This document shows positions 44,808-51,999 of a DNA stretch of 64,000 nt, piece after piece. Under the pieces are notes generated by a model. That model had not been told where the DNA came from, did no database searches, and saw only the letters and a program-made list of their open reading frames with translations. This DNA is from Clostridiales bacterium. GTDB lineage: Bacteria; Bacillota; Clostridia; Peptostreptococcales; Anaerovoracaceae. How positions within the stretch are numbered: position 1 is the stretch's first letter; the number at the start of each line of letters is the position of its first letter. The stretch spans positions 2,694,929 through 2,758,928 of the forward strand of contig CP042469.1 of the NCBI GenBank assembly GCA_015243575.1. The letters run 5' to 3'. Made by a program: the position numbers and the translations under genes.

Positions 44808-44833
44808 TTTTGTACCCTCCTGATTTGATAAAG

Positions 44834-44865
44834 AAAAAAACTCCGCAGTGAATTCCACTGCGGAG
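44834..44865 (-). promoter_or_regulatory. attenuator hairpin before aroF
   Basis: Minus-strand perfect 10-bp stem CTCCGCAGTG-GAATT-CACTGCGGAG followed by seven T, only about 25 bases before the aroF ribosome binding site and well inside the transcript. It is a premature terminator; read-through would depend on translation of the tyrosine-rich leader peptide. An antiterminator partner is not obvious by eye. Confidence 0.85.
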
Positions 44866-44908
44866 CCTATTTGTTTCCTTGATTCTTCTATTTCTATCAA
44901 GAATAACC

Positions 44909-45013
44909 TCAGCACCCTTTTGCGGTGAAACCCAAACTAGCCTTGCATCCGTAATAATAATAGGAAGCAAAGCTTACGTAAGTGTATTCAGCTGCAAAAT
45001 TCTGCTTAATCAT
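44909..45013 (-). CDS. tyrosine-rich leader peptide of the aroF-tyrA operon
   Basis: A 34-residue reading frame in the aroF leader, with GGAGAG nine bases before its ATG. It reads MIKQNFAAEYTYVSFASYYY and continues YGCKASLGFTAKGC. It has six Tyr, four of them consecutive (codons at 44951-44962), and three Phe. A consensus promoter lies 45 bases upstream and a strong terminator hairpin 44 bases downstream. This is the layout of ribosome-mediated transcription attenuation: stalling at Tyr codons when charged tRNA-Tyr is scarce should prevent termination. The leader function is inferred from layout and content. Confidence 0.8.
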   Translation of the reverse strand: MIKQNFAAEYTYVSFASYYYYGCKASLGFTAKGC

Positions 45014-45058
45014 GTTACTCTCCAAAACTAACATCATCTGATGCTTTTGATTGTTCTT

Positions 45059-45087
45059 ATCATAGCATAGGAAAAAAGTGTTGTAAA
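45059..45087 (-). promoter_or_regulatory. promoter of the aroF-tyrA operon
   Basis: Minus-strand TTTACA (45082-45087), 17-bp spacer, TATGAT (45059-45064). It is placed about 45 bases before the leader peptide start and just past the stop of the upstream porB gene. Confidence 0.75.
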
Positions 45088-45116
45088 TATGCAAAATTAA
45101 TTATTTCCCTCACAGG

Positions 45117-46046
45117 CTACTTGCATCTTGCCAGCAAACTTTCCCATTTTTCATCGACAAACTGCTGAGCTTCCTCAATCATCCACTCATTACCGGCCTT
45201 GAACATATGCTTGAAACGACCCTGCTTTTTCAGATAGTCCTCCACAGGAAGCTTCTTCTTCGGCTCGTAATTCAGCTTCCATACACCGGATTCCACTTCA
45301 AAGAGCGGCCAAACACAGGTATCCACCGCCAGCTTGCAGATCTCTGCCAAATCCTCGGCCTCGTATCTCCACCCCCGCGGACAAGGAGACATTACATTTA
45401 GGAATGCGGGTCCTTCCGTATAGAGGGCTTTCTCCGCCTTTTCATGGAAATCCTTGAAGTTTCCGATGAATGTGGTCTGTGCAACATAGGGGATATTATG
45501 GGCTGCCAGAATTGCCGTCAGGTCTTTCTTATTTTGAGGCTTGCCCGGAATTACTTTTCCAACAGGCGTAGTCGTGGCATCCGTAAACCTTGGTGTAGAG
45601 GAAGATCTCTGGATACCGGTATTCATATATGCTTCATTGTCATAGCACACGTATACCATATCGTGTCCCCGCTCCATTGCGCCCGAAAGGGATTGAAGCC
45701 CGATGTCATAGGTACCGCCGTCACCGCCAAAGGCAATGAATTTAAAGGTGTCATTGATCTTTCCCTTCTTTTTAAGAACCCGGTACGCAGCTTCCACGCC
45801 GCCGGCTGTCGCACCTGCATTTTCGAAGGCGCTGTGGATATAGCTGTCCTGCCATGCCGTATAGGGATACAGGTAGGAAGACACCTCCAGGCAGCTGGTT
45901 GCATTGGTAATGACCGCTTTGTCCTCCGGCTTTAAGGCTCTCAGCACACCGCGAACGGCAAGACCAGCGCCGCAGCCTGCGCAAAGACGATGTCCTCCGG
46001 CAAAGCGTTCCGGTTTGCTCACCTGTTGTTTTAAGCTGTATGCCAT
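45117..46046 (-). CDS. porB: 2-oxoacid:ferredoxin oxidoreductase, beta (TPP) subunit
   Basis: A 309-residue thiamine-diphosphate-binding subunit. Cluster cysteines occur in HRLCAGCGAG and in the ATSCLEVSS segment, and TPP/Mg binding is in FGGDGGTYDIG followed by YDNEAYMNTG. The enzyme decarboxylates a 2-oxoacid to its acyl-CoA with ferredoxin, or runs in reverse to make the 2-oxoacid. Sequence style is pyruvate-type (PorB), but substrate calls within this family are unreliable from sequence. It is the last gene of a four-gene operon (gamma-delta-alpha-beta) governed by a T-box. Confidence 0.9.
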   Translation of the reverse strand: MAYSLKQQVSKPERFAGGHRLCAGCGAGLAVRGVLRALKPEDKAVITNATSCLEVSSYLYPYTAWQDSYIHSAFENAGATAGGVEAAYRVLKKKGKINDTFKFIAFGGDGGTYDIGLQSLSGAMERGHDMVYVCYDNEAYMNTGIQRSSSTPRFTDATTTPVGKVIPGKPQNKKDLTAILAAHNIPYVAQTTFIGNFKDFHEKAEKALYTEGPAFLNVMSPCPRGWRYEAEDLAEICKLAVDTCVWPLFEVESGVWKLNYEPKKKLPVEDYLKKQGRFKHMFKAGNEWMIEEAQQFVDEKWESLLARCK

Positions 46047-46048
46047 GA

Positions 46049-47239
46049 TTACACCTCCTGCTCTCTCTGACCGAAATGACGATAAATTTCTCCCGCAACA
46101 CCGGTCCTGCCGATTTCAAACAGCTGGTCATAGATCATTGCAAAATCTTCCACGCAGATGTCGCGGCCTCCCAGTCCATATACATAATTGATGGCCTTGG
46201 GTCTGTTTTCCAGATCATACAGAGCGGAGCGAACCTCTGCGAAAAGAGGTCCGCCGCAAGCGGAAAAGCTCTCCGCTTTGTCCATGACAGCAACAGCCTT
46301 TACCACTTTAAGAGCTTCTGCCAACTCTTCCATCGGGAAGGGACGGAAGACTCTGACCTTAACAAGACCCACCTTTTTTCCTTCTCTTCGAAGCTGCTTT
46401 ACCGTTTCTTTTGCAGTCCCGGCACTGGATCCTATGAGCACCAGCGCAACCTCCGCGTCCTCCATTTCAAAGGCTTCGAAAAAGCCATAACTCCTGCCCG
46501 AAATTTCTTCAAACCTTCTGGCAACCTCCAGAATAACCGGCTTGGCATGTTTCATTGCCTCTGCCTGCTGCTTTTTATGTTCCATATAGTAATTGGAGAT
46601 GTCATAGGGGCCTACCGCAAGAGGGTTTTCCTTCTTCAACAGATAGTGCTCCGGTTCATATTCTCCAACAAATTTCTTAACCGTTTCGTCTTCCAGCAGC
46701 TCAATATTCTCCACCGCATGACTTGTGATAAAACCGTCCTGACATACCATCACCGGCAGGCGAACTTCCTTGTTTTCCCCGATGGGCATTGCCTGTACAA
46801 AGTTGTCGTAGGCCTCCTGATTGGTTTCAGCGTACAGCTGAATCCACCCGCTGTCTCTAGCACCCATGGAGTCCGAATGATCATTGTTGATATTGATGGG
46901 TCCAGTCAGCGCTCTGTTTACTAGTGCCATGGTGACAGGCAGCCTCGCTGAGGATGTTACATACAGCATCTCCCACATCAGCGCCATTCCCGCTGATGAG
47001 GTTGCAGTTATGGCTCTTCCGCCCGCGGCTTGAGCCGCCATACAGGTGGACATGGCGCTGTGCTCCGATTCAACAGCTACAAACTCCGTATCGACTTCTC
47101 CGTTTGCAACGTATGTAGAGAAATACTGAGGGATTTCCGTGGATGGTGTGATAGGAAACGCTCCCATCACATCGGGATTGATCTGTTTCATTGCAAATGC
47201 TACAGCTTCATTACCAGACATTCTATCTTTTCTTGCCAT
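46049..47239 (-). CDS. porA: 2-oxoacid:ferredoxin oxidoreductase, alpha subunit
   Basis: A 396-residue alpha subunit containing the pyrimidine-binding TPP domain (MSGNEAVAFAMKQINPDVMGAFPITPSTEI with the conserved Thr-Pro-Ser) and the second transketolase-like domain from about 260 (VALVLIGSSAGTAKETV). ATG 47239 is used, with AAGGTAGGTG upstream; a GTG one codon earlier is possible. It overlaps the delta subunit end and is two bases from porB. The four separate subunits resemble archaeal and clostridial POR/VOR enzymes rather than the single-chain NifJ. Confidence 0.9.
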   Translation of the reverse strand: MARKDRMSGNEAVAFAMKQINPDVMGAFPITPSTEIPQYFSTYVANGEVDTEFVAVESEHSAMSTCMAAQAAGGRAITATSSAGMALMWEMLYVTSSARLPVTMALVNRALTGPININNDHSDSMGARDSGWIQLYAETNQEAYDNFVQAMPIGENKEVRLPVMVCQDGFITSHAVENIELLEDETVKKFVGEYEPEHYLLKKENPLAVGPYDISNYYMEHKKQQAEAMKHAKPVILEVARRFEEISGRSYGFFEAFEMEDAEVALVLIGSSAGTAKETVKQLRREGKKVGLVKVRVFRPFPMEELAEALKVVKAVAVMDKAESFSACGGPLFAEVRSALYDLENRPKAINYVYGLGGRDICVEDFAMIYDQLFEIGRTGVAGEIYRHFGQREQEV

Positions 47240-47544
47240 CACGCACCTACCTTTTCTAAGGAGATTGCCTTGAAGGGACAGACCTTAGCACAAATACCAC
47301 AGCCCTTACAATGCATAAAATCAAAATCTTCCCGCTTGCCCTCCACAACCGGTATGGAGCTATCGGGACAGTAGGGTACGCAAAGCATGCAATGCTTGCA
47401 ATTTTCCGGATGGTAGACCGGAATCATCGTTCTCCAGTCACCGGTGTTAAACAAAGCGGAGGTTCCGCCTTCATAGATTTCTCCTCCCAGAGTCATCTCC
47501 TGCCATGGGGTGGTTTCATTAATTTCTGAAGCTTTCTTGATCAT
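47239..47544 (-). CDS. porD: 2-oxoacid:ferredoxin oxidoreductase, delta (ferredoxin-like) subunit
   Basis: A 101-residue subunit carrying two [4Fe-4S] motifs, CKHCMLCVPYCP and CKGCGICAKVCP, that ferries electrons from the TPP site to ferredoxin. The start chosen, ATG 47544, overlaps the stop of the gamma gene (ATGA) and has GGAGG about ten bases upstream. The N-terminal extension (ETTPWQEMTLGGEIYEGG) is typical of PorD-type subunits. Confidence 0.92.
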   Translation of the reverse strand: MIKKASEINETTPWQEMTLGGEIYEGGTSALFNTGDWRTMIPVYHPENCKHCMLCVPYCPDSSIPVVEGKREDFDFMHCKGCGICAKVCPFKAISLEKVGA

Positions 47545-48119
47545 CCGCAGCATACCTCCTCCAGTGATTTTTTTAATGCCTTCATATTCCCTTCAATGAC
47601 GCTGGTTCTTGCTCCAAATTTGTGACGGAAAGATTCTTCCATGTCCTTGATAAAGTGATCTGCATCCACGACATTGCTCACCTTGACGGCAGCTGCAAGC
47701 ATGGGCGTGTTTGGAAAATATCTGCCGAGGGTTTCCTCGGAGATCTTTCTTGCATCAATGGTATAGACCTGTCCTTGATATCCTCTGAGTAAAGGTCTTA
47801 GCTCACTTGGGCTCTTTTCACTGTTGATGATGATGGCGCCGTTTTCCTTCAGGCCTTTTGTCACATCTACAGCGGTCAAAAGCGTTTCATCCACCACGAT
47901 GACATAGTCGGGCTGATAGATGTTGGAATGAACCGTACAGCGTTCTTTGCTGATCCTGTTATATGCTGTAATGGGTGCTCCCATTCTCTCCGGACCATAT
48001 TCCGGAAAACCCTGAACATACTTTCCGGAACTGAAGGCTACATCAGCAAGAAGCAGGCAAGCGGTTTTAGCCCCTTGGCCTCCCCTGCCGTGCCAACGAA
48101 TTTCTACAATATCTTTCAC
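47541..48119 (-). CDS. porC: 2-oxoacid:ferredoxin oxidoreductase, gamma subunit
   Basis: A 192-residue gamma subunit with the diagnostic VEIRWHGRGGQGAKTA at the N-terminus and YVQGFPEYGPERMGAP shortly after; this domain binds coenzyme A. The start is most likely the GTG at 48119, five bases after AAGGAGG; upstream in-frame codons precede that site. First gene of the operon, about 100 bases after the T-box terminator. Confidence 0.9.
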   Translation of the reverse strand: MKDIVEIRWHGRGGQGAKTACLLLADVAFSSGKYVQGFPEYGPERMGAPITAYNRISKERCTVHSNIYQPDYVIVVDETLLTAVDVTKGLKENGAIIINSEKSPSELRPLLRGYQGQVYTIDARKISEETLGRYFPNTPMLAAAVKVSNVVDADHFIKDMEESFRHKFGARTSVIEGNMKALKKSLEEVCCG

Positions 48120-48216
48120 ATTAACCTCCTTATCCACCATTCTTTCTTTGCAATAAAAATGACAGAATGGTGCCATACGTAAATAGTGCGATCTGCATAT
48201 GCCGGAGGATCACAAT

Positions 48217-48480
48217 AAAAAAACCTTCATCCTGCAAAGGACGAAGGCAAAAGCTATCGTTATACCACCTATTACTGCATACCAACATACGCGTTCCCTA
48301 TAACGGGGGAAAACCGTCAAAACCTACATAACATACACTGTTCACTGTCGTGTCATTTTCGGCCTGCGACTCAGGAGTGATTTTCAGCTATTCTTCTACC
48401 GGTATCGGGCTTCCACCTTTCCCGAATCGCTGTAACTTTTAAAGAATACTTACTCTCTCCATCACTGTCTTTCTCAATGT
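48217..48480 (-). promoter_or_regulatory. T-box riboswitch upstream of the 2-oxoacid oxidoreductase operon
   Basis: All main parts of a T-box leader are visible on the minus strand: GGAGAGAGTAAGTA at the base of stem I, a specifier loop with AGTA facing GAA, ACTCCTGAGT closing stem I, the T-box itself (ATAGGTGGTATAACGATAG, with TGGT to pair the tRNA ACCA end) and a terminator CCTTCGTCCT/AGGATGAAGG plus seven T (48217-48247). The specifier loop reads GAAAATCA; ATC (Ile), followed by A, fits best, AAT (Asn) is the alternative. TGGT calls for a tRNA with A73, which tRNA-Ile has and tRNA-Asn lacks. Confidence 0.88.
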
Positions 48481-48487
48481 TGAATTC

Positions 48488-48516
48488 AGTATAGTTGATT
48501 GTTATCTGTTTGTCAA
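48488..48516 (-). promoter_or_regulatory. promoter of the T-box-por transcript
   Basis: Minus-strand consensus TTGACA (48511-48516), exactly 17 bp, then TATACT (48488-48493), about 20 bases before stem I of the T-box. Confidence 0.85.
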
Positions 48517-48624
48517 GCATAAGTTTTAACTGTTTTTTTTGTTTGTTGACAATAAGTTATCTGCCGATAAGGCCGTAACCAATGCCTTCACCCCCGGCTG
48601 TGAATCGTAATGATAATAACTTTG

Positions 48625-51111
48625 TCAACTATACATCTCCTTGCAGAGTGTATACAGTGCCATGGTAAGGTCAACCTTCTCCGTAGGCCTGTGTTCAAAT
48701 TCTACACCATATTCATAACAGTTTTCTTCCAGCTCCTGTACCCATATGGGAAATCCAGTAATGCTGACATTGGTGCCATCCTTCATGGGAATCGCAAACT
48801 GCAGTGTTAATTCACGATTGACCGGCAGCCTGACTCCGGCAGTAAAGCAAAGTCCCTCAGAGCCGATATTCTTGATTTCCACCCTGATCTTTCCGACCTT
48901 AAATTTCTGCCCGGGTATTTCGACGATGGACATATCCGCCTCCAAAATCGTTGGCAGCTTAATTCTCAAATATTTTCGTTTATCACGGTTCTCTTCCTTT
49001 TCCCGCAGAAGTTCTGTGGGCAGGCACTTTTCGCATACGAGAAGCTGCTCAAAATCACCGAGGGGCATGGGCTTATTATAGAGGAATCCTTGTCCTGAGT
49101 AACAATTCAGATCTCTGAGATAAGCAAGCTGATCCCAGTTCTCGATGCCCTCCGCCACCAGTTTGATCCGGAGTTCCTGCGCCAGATCGATTACCGAACG
49201 GGTAATAATGGTACTGGCTTCATCCAGCATTACATTTTTAATAAAGGAACGATCAATTTTCAAAATATCAATATTAAAGGAGTTCAGGTACGAAAGAGAG
49301 GAAAACCCAGTTCCGAAATCATCTAGTGCTACTTGAATTCCTACGGACTGAAGGCGCTTGATATCGAGAATCGCTTTCTCCGGGTTCTTCATAAATACGC
49401 TTTCGGTAATCTCCATAATAAGAAAATGTGGATTTAAGCCATATTCAGCAATAATATTCAGGATATTCTCAACGAAATTCCGCTCAAAGAATTGAATGCT
49501 GGAATAATTCACCGAAACCTTAATGGGAGCCATTCCGCCCTCCATCCATTTCCTATAGTTCCTGCAAACCTCTCTGAGCATCCAATTTCCAAGGTTGATA
49601 ATAAATCCAGACTCCTCCGCCAGCGAGATAAACTCATTGGGAGATACCATACCCCATTCGGGATGTTCCCAGCGAATCAGTGCCTCAGCAGCAAGAATAT
49701 CATTAGACTCAAGTCTGACCTGAGCCTGGTAATAAACACGAAATTGATTTCTTTCAATGGCTTTCAGCAGATCGTTTCTGAGGACAACCTGCTTATAAAT
49801 TTGGATTCCAATATCTGAGGAGTAGAACTTATAACGGTTCTTCCCTTCATGTTTGGAACGCAGAAGTGAGATATTCGCATAGTTGATCAGAAGATCTGGA
49901 TCCTTTTCATCATTGGGATACATACTGATTCCCAGACTGACGGTCATGTCCAGCTCATAAAGATCCACCTTGTAAGCTTCTGTAAACAAGGATGCGATTT
50001 TCTTCACGATTTGTTCATATTCCCATGATTTATGTAAGTTCTGTACAATGATTGCAAATTGATCTCCCGAGTAACGGCAGATAAACCGTTCCTCTCCCAG
50101 GATTTCTTTAAGACGCTCTGCTACCTGTAAAATAAGCTGATCTCCCAGTTGATAACCCAAAGCGTCGTTCACATAACGAAAACCATCAATATCAAGCATA
50201 ATCAGCGCGAAGTCCTGATCCGGGCCGCACTCCTCACACAATTGTGTCATTTTTCGCTTTAGATAAACTCGGTTTGGCAGCTTTGTCAGCTCATCATGGG
50301 TCGCAATAAATTCAATTTCCTTCTGGTTATCAATCCGATCAGTTATATCCCGCCAATTGATCACAATCCCCTGGATAGATTGTTCTGAAAGCTGATTGCT
50401 CATGGTATAGGTGAGATAATGATCCTCGCCGTCGAGATTTTTTAGAATCAGATCGCCTTCGCTTCTCTCCTCGGGAAAGTCCAGCACGTGCTCCACTTTA
50501 CGAATGAAGCTCTGTTTCTGCTCTCCTTCCAGAAATTCGAGTGCATTTTTACCGATTCTCTGCTCAGGAGTCGCACCTGTTATTTTCTCGATGGCAGGAC
50601 TGATATATAAAATACTATAATCTGGAGAGATGATTTCAAAAACATCGCTGGACTGCTGCACGAGCACCTGAAAGCGCTTTTGAATTCTATCGATGGTCTC
50701 CTCTGTCTTTCCAAGAAAAGTCTGAAACTCCAGCATACCGGTAATATCCTGTATGTTTCCATATAAATAAATCAGTTTACCTTCCTGATTGTAGATCGGA
50801 ATGATAAGCTGTCGTATATTTCGAATCGTTCCATCCGGTCTGATGATGCGATATTCAATATCAAAGGTCAGTTCACTGACAGCGCCCGTGATCTTGTTGT
50901 CGACCATAGCCCTGTCTTCCGGATGTATCATATTAATGAAGCCCTCATAGGTGCCATCATATTGTTTGGAGGAAATTCCGTAGATCCGATAAGCCTCTTC
51001 TGACCAACGGCTTATGTTTTTCAACACGTCCATTTCCCAGCTGCCGATATGCGCAAAATCATGCGCTTCAACGAGTTCTTTATAGTTTTTCTTCATGTCC
51101 TCATGCAGCAA
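48625..51111 (-). CDS. PAS-PAS-GGDEF-EAL-PilZ cyclic-di-GMP signalling protein
   Basis: An 828-residue cytoplasmic protein. Order: two PAS/PAC sensor domains (about 1-260), a GGDEF domain (265-425) whose signature is degenerate (RYSGDQFAI), an EAL domain (440-690) and a C-terminal PilZ-like domain (720-825, starting KRKYLRIKLP). The EAL domain keeps the phosphodiesterase residues: EALIRWEH, the Asn in SVNYS, EITES, DDFGTG, LKIDRSF and AEGIEN. So it probably degrades c-di-GMP, with GGDEF as a GTP-binding regulator and PilZ as product or substrate sensor. The start is a TTG at 51111, eight bases after GGAGG; the first ATG lies five codons inside and has no site of its own. Confidence 0.9.
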   Translation of the reverse strand: MLHEDMKKNYKELVEAHDFAHIGSWEMDVLKNISRWSEEAYRIYGISSKQYDGTYEGFINMIHPEDRAMVDNKITGAVSELTFDIEYRIIRPDGTIRNIRQLIIPIYNQEGKLIYLYGNIQDITGMLEFQTFLGKTEETIDRIQKRFQVLVQQSSDVFEIISPDYSILYISPAIEKITGATPEQRIGKNALEFLEGEQKQSFIRKVEHVLDFPEERSEGDLILKNLDGEDHYLTYTMSNQLSEQSIQGIVINWRDITDRIDNQKEIEFIATHDELTKLPNRVYLKRKMTQLCEECGPDQDFALIMLDIDGFRYVNDALGYQLGDQLILQVAERLKEILGEERFICRYSGDQFAIIVQNLHKSWEYEQIVKKIASLFTEAYKVDLYELDMTVSLGISMYPNDEKDPDLLINYANISLLRSKHEGKNRYKFYSSDIGIQIYKQVVLRNDLLKAIERNQFRVYYQAQVRLESNDILAAEALIRWEHPEWGMVSPNEFISLAEESGFIINLGNWMLREVCRNYRKWMEGGMAPIKVSVNYSSIQFFERNFVENILNIIAEYGLNPHFLIMEITESVFMKNPEKAILDIKRLQSVGIQVALDDFGTGFSSLSYLNSFNIDILKIDRSFIKNVMLDEASTIITRSVIDLAQELRIKLVAEGIENWDQLAYLRDLNCYSGQGFLYNKPMPLGDFEQLLVCEKCLPTELLREKEENRDKRKYLRIKLPTILEADMSIVEIPGQKFKVGKIRVEIKNIGSEGLCFTAGVRLPVNRELTLQFAIPMKDGTNVSITGFPIWVQELEENCYEYGVEFEHRPTEKVDLTMALYTLCKEMYS

Positions 51112-51157
51112 GTCGTTATCCTCCCGAAGTATGCTTTTTCCTTATCAGAACATTGAA

Positions 51158-51198
51158 AACCTCCAAATGAATGCAATCCATGCATCAATTTGGAGGTT
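51158..51198 (-). terminator. hairpin between amphipathic protein gene and EAL gene
   Basis: Perfect 11-bp outer stem AACCTCCAAAT/ATTTGGAGGTT with a partly paired interior, followed on the minus strand by TTTC. The T-run is weak, so termination after the gene at 51233 may be partial. Confidence 0.5.
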
Positions 51199-51232
51199 AT
51201 CTTTTGCAACAATCGATGCGGGCGTTCTGACA

Positions 51233-51532
51233 TTATTTCATTCGATGCTTAAGTTCGTCTGCTTTGTCTTCTATTGCGTCCTTTAATCCCTCTGCCCTGT
51301 CTTCGAGTCTGTCCTTCAGATGTTCGGCCTTCTTCATTAGATGTTCCGTTTTATCCCCTGCCTTGTCCATCCAGTCCTCAGCCATATCCTTCATTTCTTC
51401 CATACCGGATTCTGCTTTGTCCATCCACACTTCAGCCTTATCTCCCGCTGCATCCATCATAGACTCAGCTCGTCCTCTGGCTTCGCCGGCGGCATTCTTA
51501 GCAGACCCCATTACGTTGTGAATCATACCCAT
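51233..51532 (-). CDS. amphipathic helical repeat protein (LEA/apolipoprotein-like)
   Basis: A 99-residue protein built almost entirely of 11-residue-like repeats with the pattern (M/A)-(D/E)-K-A-(E/G): for instance DKAEVWMDKAESGMEEM and MDKAGDKTEHLMKKAEHL. It is very rich in Asp, Glu, Lys, Ala and Met and has no membrane helix, signal or Cys. This is the composition of LEA group 3 and phasin-like proteins that coat membranes or protect dried proteins. ATG 51532 follows GGGGAGG. It lies upstream of the EAL gene with a hairpin between. Function is not known. Confidence 0.7.
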   Translation of the reverse strand: MGMIHNVMGSAKNAAGEARGRAESMMDAAGDKAEVWMDKAESGMEEMKDMAEDWMDKAGDKTEHLMKKAEHLKDRLEDRAEGLKDAIEDKADELKHRMK

Positions 51533-51999
51533 ATGATACCTCCCCTGAATCGCATCGGCACCCCTTTCGCTCATTCTGCCCGAGCTGCCTTTGCAAAAGT
51601 ATTTTACGGCTTTATTTTACCATATTTCAGCGATTTAATGCAAACATTATGTTTGTCCTTGTCAGCTTCTGCCGATTTCTAAGAGCGTATCATCTCACAA
51701 TTTTGAATGATGTTATCTTACCATGAAAAAAAGCAGAAAACAAGCTGATCCTTGTCGATTTAGCGAATTTTTTCCGTTTGTGTCACCTTAGTTATGCATC
51801 CTTCAGTCGAATTTAATTTCCATAATCTTCATATTACTTTCATGCGATTACCAAATATTTCATTTTTATGTGGAATAAAAATCAAGGAACCACCTTCAAC
51901 CGGGGCGCCTTCACAGACACTCTTGTCTTCTGCAGTTCCTTGCTGTCGTTTTGCAGATCACCCAATCCTTATAAATTGAGTGATCTGCTTATCTCGTTC
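51533..51999. other. gene-free region with palindromes between chemoreceptor and amphipathic protein
   Basis: About 470 bases. It must hold the promoter of the amphipathic protein gene. Near the chemoreceptor stop is a 14-bp inverted repeat with one G-U pair (GCAGATCAC...GTGATCTGC, 51954-51990) lacking a T-run, and next to it an AAGGAAC/GTTCCTT pair (about 51884-51943) around a GC-rich centre. A 27-codon frame starting with TTG on the minus strand covers this GC-rich part (ending SVKAPRLKVVP) but has a poor start region, so I do not call it. Confidence 0.45.

Noticed and set aside
51954-51990. Strong inverted repeat considered as the terminator of the chemoreceptor gene
   Set aside because: The stem is followed by A-rich rather than T-rich sequence on the minus strand, so it does not meet the criteria of an intrinsic terminator.
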